Positions 59,263 through 64,000 of a stretch of DNA of 64,000 bases are shown here, one piece after another. The notes below the pieces were generated by a model. The model saw only the letters and a program-made list of their open reading frames with translations, was not told the origin of the DNA and searched no databases. This stretch comes from Elizabethkingia miricola (GTDB lineage Bacteria; Bacteroidota; Bacteroidia; Flavobacteriales; Weeksellaceae), in NCBI RefSeq assembly GCF_001675285.1, contig NZ_LSGQ01000030.1:620001-684000 (forward strand), written 5' to 3'. Both the position numbers and the translations under genes were made by a program. Position 1 is the first letter of the stretch; each line of letters opens with the position of its first letter.

Positions 59263-60831
59263 ATGAAAAATTTAAATAAACTATCCTTAGTCTCTCTAAT
59301 AGGGTTATTATCCTTCACATCCTGTTCCAGAGATACTATTACAACCGATAATAATACAAATGGAGGTGGTACTACTGTGAGTGTAAAAGCTGAGAATGAT
59401 TTTGTCTGGAAAGGATTAAATTCATGGTATTACTGGCAGAAAAATGTTCCTGTTCTCGCTGATAACTTTAAAAATTCTACTGAGTATGCAAGTACTTTAA
59501 ATGCAAAAACTCCGGATGCACTATTTTATAGTTTTTTATACCAATATAAAGTAGTAGATCGTTTTTCTTGGATTGAACAGAACGGAGTAATCCAAAGATC
59601 TGCAAGTATAAGAGCGGCTATTACTAAAACTACTGGTTTAGAATTTAATGCATGGTTAAAAAAACCTAATGATCAAAATCTTATAGGTATTGTTAATTAT
59701 GTTGTTCCTGGTTCTTCGGCAGACCGAGAAGGTGTAAAGAGAGGAGATGCAATTCTGGAAGTTAACGGATCTCCACTTACGGTAAATAACTACAGTGGCC
59801 TGTTTGCTGATTCATTTAGTGTTACTGTACAAAAAGTTAAAGGTTTGGATAGCAATTCAGATCCAATAGCTGATGGAGATAAAAGAAAAGTTAATCTAAC
59901 TTCGAGTGAAATAAACGACAATCCAGTAGCTTTTGATACTGTAATTAATTCTGGAGGGAAAAGGATTGGTTATTTAGTATATAACGCATTTAAATCCGAT
60001 TTTAACGGTGAGTTGAATGATGCCATTGGAAGAATGAAACAGGCTAATATTACAGACTTAGTATTAGATTTAAGATATAATGGAGGAGGCTCTGTAGAAA
60101 CTGCTGTGGCTCTTGGGACAATGATTACGGGGAAAGTAGGTCAGCCTTACGTTATTGAACAGTATAATGATAAGCACACAAAATATAGTGGACCGGAGCT
60201 TATGAAAAGTCAAGTACCTCTTTATAGTAAAACAGATTCTAGAGTTCAAATTAATCCGGGAGTTGACATTAATACACTAGGGAATCTTAATAAAATCTGC
60301 ATCCTTACAACTGGAGGAACTGCATCTGCCAGTGAATTAACTATTGATGCACTAAGACCTTATATGGAAGGGAAGGTTATTACTATTGGTGAGACTACTT
60401 ACGGAAAGTTTGTTGGCTCTATTACATTATATGATTCACCAAGTACAGATTATATAAACCGTAATGCTAGTGATCTTAATAAATCACATAATTGGACTAT
60501 GCAGCCAATTGTTTTTGCTTACTGGAATTCCAGGAATGATGCCCATCCTGCAATTACCGAAACTAATAAAAATGGGGGTTTTGTTCCCAATATAAGAACC
60601 GCTCCGATAGAATATTTTGGAAATCTTAAAGAGTTTGGTAATACTTCTGATCCGGACTTAGCCAAAGCTATAGAACAAATTACCGGAATAAGTACAAAAG
60701 CGCAGCTATCTGCTTCAATAAAAAATAATAGTGTTTCTTCTTTTTCAGATTTAACCTTTTTTGGAAGCAGAAAGACACACACACCTTATGCTACAGATGC
60801 ATATATAGACAATCCAAAAGTAAAAAAATAA
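59263..60831 (+). CDS. S41 protease lipoprotein, copy 2
   Basis: 522 residues, the same plan as copy 1: C21 in FTSC, helical bundle DFVWKGLNSWYYWQ, PDZ domain with IVNYVVPGSSADREGVKRGD, LVLDLRYNGGG, serine S355 in GTASASE and K382 in YGKFVGS. Both catalytic residues are kept, so both copies should be active. The copies are clearly duplicates but diverge most in the loops, suggesting different substrates. 32 bases separate them. Ends in a GAAA-loop hairpin. Confidence 0.9.
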   Translation: MKNLNKLSLVSLIGLLSFTSCSRDTITTDNNTNGGGTTVSVKAENDFVWKGLNSWYYWQKNVPVLADNFKNSTEYASTLNAKTPDALFYSFLYQYKVVDRFSWIEQNGVIQRSASIRAAITKTTGLEFNAWLKKPNDQNLIGIVNYVVPGSSADREGVKRGDAILEVNGSPLTVNNYSGLFADSFSVTVQKVKGLDSNSDPIADGDKRKVNLTSSEINDNPVAFDTVINSGGKRIGYLVYNAFKSDFNGELNDAIGRMKQANITDLVLDLRYNGGGSVETAVALGTMITGKVGQPYVIEQYNDKHTKYSGPELMKSQVPLYSKTDSRVQINPGVDINTLGNLNKICILTTGGTASASELTIDALRPYMEGKVITIGETTYGKFVGSITLYDSPSTDYINRNASDLNKSHNWTMQPIVFAYWNSRNDAHPAITETNKNGGFVPNIRTAPIEYFGNLKEFGNTSDPDLAKAIEQITGISTKAQLSASIKNNSVSSFSDLTFFGSRKTHTPYATDAYIDNPKVKK

Positions 60832-60855
60832 AAAGGAGCCGAAAGGCTCCTTTTT
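60830..60855. terminator. GAAA-tetraloop bidirectional terminator
   Basis: Stem AAAAAGGAGCC (60830-60840) and GGCTCCTTTTT (60845-60855) with a GAAA loop, between the S41 pair and the convergent ribH. Confidence 0.92.
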
Positions 60856-60874
60856 ATTTTTATAGAGGCTGAGA

Positions 60875-61363
60875 TTATTTACCCAGGTTCTTTTTGAATT
60901 CAACCATTTCCATTGCTGTAACGGCAGCTTCAATACCTTTATTTCCTAATGCACCGCCACTTCTGGCAATAGACTGCTCTTTGTTATCATCTGTCAATAA
61001 ACAAAAGATAGCGGGTGTATCTGTCATTAAATTGATATTGGTGATACCTTGGGTCACTCCGGAGCATACGTAGTCAAAATGAGCCGTTTCTCCACGGATT
61101 ACGCACCCAATAGCAATGACTGCATCATACTTCCCGGTTTTTGCAAGCTGCATAGAAGCATAGCTTAGCTCAAAAGCACCCGGAACAGGAAATACATGGA
61201 TGTTATTTTCTTTTAGACCTTCCTTTTTCAGAGTTTCAATTGCTCCGTCACGAAGGTTATGAGTTACAAAATCATTCCACTCAGAAAAAACAATGCCGAT
61301 AATCATTTCATCGGCATTTGTTATATGGAGTGGCTTATAAGCTGAAAGATCAGTTGTTGCCAT
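60875..61363 (-). CDS. ribH: 6,7-Dimethyl-8-ribityllumazine synthase
   Basis: 162 residues. RibH makes the penultimate riboflavin precursor, usually as a 60-mer. Motifs FSEWNDFVTHNL, VPGAFELSYASM, AIGCVIRGETAHFDYV and the end GNKGIEAAVTAMEM are all present. It is preceded 4 bases upstream by a TPR membrane protein gene; no other riboflavin genes are in the window and no FMN riboswitch is seen. Confidence 0.96.
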   Translation of the reverse strand: MATTDLSAYKPLHITNADEMIIGIVFSEWNDFVTHNLRDGAIETLKKEGLKENNIHVFPVPGAFELSYASMQLAKTGKYDAVIAIGCVIRGETAHFDYVCSGVTQGITNINLMTDTPAIFCLLTDDNKEQSIARSGGALGNKGIEAAVTAMEMVEFKKNLGK

Positions 61364-61366
61364 TTT

Positions 61367-62056
61367 TTAATAATATTTTACCATTTCAATATAAGCATCA
61401 GATGCTCCATTGTCATAATCTTTATATTTTTCTTCAATTGAAGAGAAGTATTTTTTAGCAGCATCGTTCTTTTTTAAAGATAAAGAAAGAAGACCAGCTT
61501 TTCTTGTAAAGTAGTATGATGTGTAGTCATCATCTGAAGCACTTACTGCTTTTTCAAACTGAGAAATAGCATCGTCGCCTTTGTTAAGGTTAGCTAGACA
61601 ATCTCCCATTACACCATATTTAAGAGCCATAAGAATTTTGTTGGAAGAGCTGAAATTATCCATCATATCATATGCTTTCTGGAAATTCCCTTTTTTAAAT
61701 TCTAAAACTGCAGCATTGTAAGCAGCAAGCTTACCTACTTTAGTTCCGGAATATTCGTTATAAGTTCCAATAAATCCAGGATTAGCAGCAGACTTTCCAC
61801 CAAGGGCTACGTCTTCTTTTCCTTGGCTTAGATTTTTTTGTGCAGCAAGGAATTCAGTTGTTGCCTCTTCATTTTTCGGACCTAATACAAATTGGTCATA
61901 AGCAAAGTAACCTAAGATACCAAGAAGGATAACACCTAGTGCAATCCCAATTTGCTTTGAGTATCTTTCAATGAATTTTTCAGAATTCAGATTTCTTTTG
62001 TCCAAATCTTCGAAAAACTCTACAGTTTCTTTTCCGCTGTTATTATTTTTAGTCAT
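61367..62056 (-). CDS. YfgM-like single-pass membrane protein with TPRs
   Basis: 229 residues. A cytoplasmic start is followed by one membrane helix (about 35-54, IGIALGVILLGILGYFAYDQ), then TPR repeats facing the periplasm (about 80-220, e.g. AVLEFKKGNFQKAYDMMDNF). The layout is that of YfgM, a periplasmic chaperone partner at the Sec translocon. The name is given by architecture only. It has a full promoter at 62077-62107 and ribH is its downstream neighbour. Confidence 0.82.
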   Translation of the reverse strand: MTKNNNSGKETVEFFEDLDKRNLNSEKFIERYSKQIGIALGVILLGILGYFAYDQFVLGPKNEEATTEFLAAQKNLSQGKEDVALGGKSAANPGFIGTYNEYSGTKVGKLAAYNAAVLEFKKGNFQKAYDMMDNFSSSNKILMALKYGVMGDCLANLNKGDDAISQFEKAVSASDDDYTSYYFTRKAGLLSLSLKKNDAAKKYFSSIEEKYKDYDNGASDAYIEMVKYY

Positions 62057-62076
62057 TTTCTGATTTTAATGAATTG

Positions 62077-62107
62077 CAAATTTAATGTTTCTCTGTTGAT
62101 ATACAAA
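62077..62107 (-). promoter_or_regulatory. Promoter of the TPR-ribH transcript
   Basis: Minus strand: TTTG (62104-62107), 19-bp spacer, TAAATTTG (62077-62084). It lies 20 bases upstream of the YfgM-like ATG. Confidence 0.72.
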
Positions 62108-62220
62108 TAATTCATTTGAGATTTAAAACCTTAAGTTAGAAATTCTTTTATGATACTTTATATTTTATCAGGAAGCACTTTTTAAAGCTTCTAATTTTGT
62201 TATTAGTACTTTATATTTGG

Positions 62221-62757
62221 CTAGTATGAAAGGATTTTATAAACTTCAGCATTGAACGGGTGAAGTTTTTCTTCCCCATTTAGAAAATCCAGCCCAATTA
62301 AGAAACTGAACTGAGAAACTACTGCCCCTTGTTTTTCTACAAGCTTTGCTGCTGCTTCAGTCGTACCACCTGTGGCAAGCAGATCATCATGGATAAGAAC
62401 CCGTTGCCCGGCTTTTAGCTGATCAGCTTTCATTTCTATTTCAGAAGAACCATATTCCAGATCATATTTTTGAGAAATAAAAGGTGGAGGTAATTTTCCT
62501 TTTTTCCGGATCAGAATAAAAGGAACTTCCAGTTTTACAGCCAAAGCAATTCCGAATAAAAAACCACGACTTTCAATTCCGCATACAACATCTACTTTCC
62601 CACGACTGAAATTAGCTAAATCATCGATTACCTCCTCATAGAGTTTTGGATTTAGAAATACAGGTGTAATATCCTTGAACTGTATTCCCGGTTTCGGGAA
62701 GTCTGGAATATTTTCAATTGTTGCTTCTAGCTTTTGGATTAAGCTTTCAGATGCCAT
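62221..62757 (-). CDS. apt: Adenine phosphoribosyltransferase
   Basis: 178 residues. Apt makes AMP from adenine and PRPP for purine salvage. The PRPP-binding loop RVLIHDDLLATGGTTEAA is clear, with PKPGIQFKDITP near the N-terminus and GIESRGFLFG. Six bases after the lipoprotein gene (62764), so probably co-transcribed. Confidence 0.96.
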   Translation of the reverse strand: MASESLIQKLEATIENIPDFPKPGIQFKDITPVFLNPKLYEEVIDDLANFSRGKVDVVCGIESRGFLFGIALAVKLEVPFILIRKKGKLPPPFISQKYDLEYGSSEIEMKADQLKAGQRVLIHDDLLATGGTTEAAAKLVEKQGAVVSQFSFLIGLDFLNGEEKLHPFNAEVYKILSY

Positions 62758-62763
62758 ATTATA

Positions 62764-63966
62764 TTATTTTGCAGAATTTATTTTATAACCAGTAATCTTC
62801 CAACCGTCGGCTGATGCTTTCAGTGTGTAAGTCACATTCAGATCTGTATTTTTACCAGCATTGTCTGTTACAGTATAGTTGGCATTTACAGTTGCCTGAT
62901 CAGCTGTTTTGTTAGCTGTATTTACAGATTTTACACTGATAGATTTTATAGCTCCAAAACCAGAATTTGCATTTGAGAAAGATTCATAAGATCCCCAGCT
63001 TGGGTTATTAGACATTTCGTAAGCAGCTTTTAGATTTTTTGCCCCGATGCTTCCGATAAATTTGGAAACTGATGCTTTTGGATCAGCCAATGGTTTCGGA
63101 GTCTCTACTGGAGCAACAGGAGGAGTTGTAGTTCCGTCAGGATTGGTTGCTGGAGTTGTAGTTCCGTCAGGATTTGTAATCGTACCATCAGGATTGGTTA
63201 CAGGTTCTGTTGGTTCGGTAATTACAGGTTTATTCAGAGCGTTAGGATTAAGAGAGATTCCTGTCTTAGTCATCTGCAATGTTTTCTTAGCCGTTTTTAC
63301 ACTTACTTTTACATCAATGGTGTTATCCATTATTCTGTCGAAAGGCAAAGAGCTTAGCTTTAGATAAAAACCTTTGAAGTTATTATTAACCATCAAATTT
63401 TTGGAGGTTGATATTTTGGTACCGCCACTTGATACTTCCAGTACTGTTTCTAATGCAGCATTACTAAATTCTATTTTATTCCCTTGTGCATCTACTAAGC
63501 GAGGAATAATCATCAAGGCTTTAGGTCCCGAAATTGAATCTACGCTTGCTGGTTGTACAGAAAGGCTGATAGCAGAAGCCTGAATATCATTCGGGTCTAC
63601 CTCTGTAGGTTTGCTTTCTTCGAAGATATTCATTTCACCTAGTGAAGGAGGAGCAGTACTTGCCCATTCAATTCCCTGCTTTTGTGCAATACTATCTGCT
63701 AATGCAAGAATTTCGGCAACATTCTTCCCGTTAAGTAGTTTTGCTGTCGCATTCATCTGATCGATATCTCCCTCTGTATTGGTTCCGAATTTCTTGATGA
63801 TGTATAACGCCTCATTAAACTTTATCTGTTTAATGGTAGTTAGGGAAGAGGCCATATCATTTACACTACTCTGAAATGATTTTAGCGACTCACCGTCAAC
63901 TTTGTCTTTCTTACAACTTACAAGAAATAAAAACGACATTAAGAAAAGATATTTAAGGTATCTCAT
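62764..63966 (-). CDS. Lipoprotein with NPDGT repeats and an NTF2-like C-terminus
   Basis: 400 residues. Lipoprotein signal with C18 in LFLVSCKKDK. Residues 30-240 are a helical then strand-rich domain I do not recognise. A repeat region around 250-275 contains three NPDGT units, with matching DNA repeats at 63122-63201. The final ~100 residues (from SKFIGSIGAKNLKAAYEMSNN) look like an NTF2-like/DUF4878 domain. Probably anchored on the inner or outer membrane facing the periplasm; function unknown. A minus-strand TAATTTTG box is at 63986-63993 with its -33 outside the window. Confidence 0.78.
   Translation of the reverse strand: MRYLKYLFLMSFLFLVSCKKDKVDGESLKSFQSSVNDMASSLTTIKQIKFNEALYIIKKFGTNTEGDIDQMNATAKLLNGKNVAEILALADSIAQKQGIEWASTAPPSLGEMNIFEESKPTEVDPNDIQASAISLSVQPASVDSISGPKALMIIPRLVDAQGNKIEFSNAALETVLEVSSGGTKISTSKNLMVNNNFKGFYLKLSSLPFDRIMDNTIDVKVSVKTAKKTLQMTKTGISLNPNALNKPVITEPTEPVTNPDGTITNPDGTTTPATNPDGTTTPPVAPVETPKPLADPKASVSKFIGSIGAKNLKAAYEMSNNPSWGSYESFSNANSGFGAIKSISVKSVNTANKTADQATVNANYTVTDNAGKNTDLNVTYTLKASADGWKITGYKINSAK
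63122..63201 (-). repeat. 30-bp tandem repeat inside the lipoprotein gene
   Basis: A 23-base core is identical at 63122-63144 and 63152-63174 (period 30 bases), followed by a third, degenerate copy from 63182. It encodes the NPDGT units and keeps the reading frame, so copy-number change would alter the linker length without a frameshift. Confidence 0.8.
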
Positions 63967-64000
63967 AATATAAGTTTAGTTTGTGCAAAATTAAAAAAAA

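Overview
The window looks like chromosomal DNA from a flavobacterium of the Weeksellaceae, most likely Elizabethkingia or close Chryseobacterium relatives. The evidence is low G+C, promoters of the Bacteroidota type (TTG, about 19-20 bp, TAnnTTTG), few Shine-Dalgarno sites, SusC/OMP-type outer-membrane proteins, DUF3078, fimbrillin-like lipoproteins and SufE/SufT. Genus assignment is from general resemblance only; no search was run.

Layout. 1-2119: start of clpC, a small membrane protein, sufE and a family-9 glycosyltransferase. 2116-5026: a two-gene accessory cassette (putative ADP-ribosyltransferase toxin plus putative immunity protein) bounded by a perfect 40-bp direct repeat that contains a transcription terminator and ends in the 3' end of a tRNA-Val gene. 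5022-5200: two identical tRNA-Val(UAC) genes. 5246-8495: exbB-exbD-tonB-folC on the minus strand. 8594-11884: an acidic hypothetical protein and a large outer-membrane beta-barrel protein. 12117-14184: a sulfur/persulfide operon (CstB-like dioxygenase-rhodanese fusion, rhodanese lipoprotein, thioredoxin). 14219-16705: an OprC-like copper TonB-dependent receptor with a small cysteine protein. 16858-34314: mostly housekeeping genes (HerA-like ATPase, DnaQ-type exonuclease with a degenerate GIY-YIG domain, lysA, tandem secreted TonB-C-like proteins, hflX, antiporter, alkD-like, truncated globin, gdhA, dprA, rhomboid, DUF3078, yifB). 34512-38194: a fimbrillin-like surface lipoprotein, a 74-aa peptide and a membrane-spanning TPR-AraC regulator. 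38472-57713: manC, sprT-like, beta-lactamase-like hydrolase, exonuclease, sufT, osmC, HMG-CoA lyase, pepT, lpxH-like, thiL, thioesterase, YhiN-type flavoprotein, mutS, trmH, GNAT, zinc metallopeptidase, LtaS-like sulfatase. 57758-63966: two tandem S41 protease lipoproteins, ribH, a TPR membrane protein, apt and a repeat-bearing lipoprotein.

The most unusual locus is the 2156-4986 cassette. Its effector carries the R / STS / ExE signature of arginine-type ADP-ribosyltransferases behind a roughly 500-residue region I do not recognise. It appears to have been inserted between the glycosyltransferase gene and tRNA-Val: the terminator is duplicated at both edges, and a decayed copy of the glycosyltransferase 3' end lies at the far edge. 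Secondary points of interest are the predicted copper site of the OprC-like receptor, the CstB-like operon, the TPR-TM-AraC regulator next to a fimbrillin locus, and the exonuclease with a dead GIY-YIG domain.
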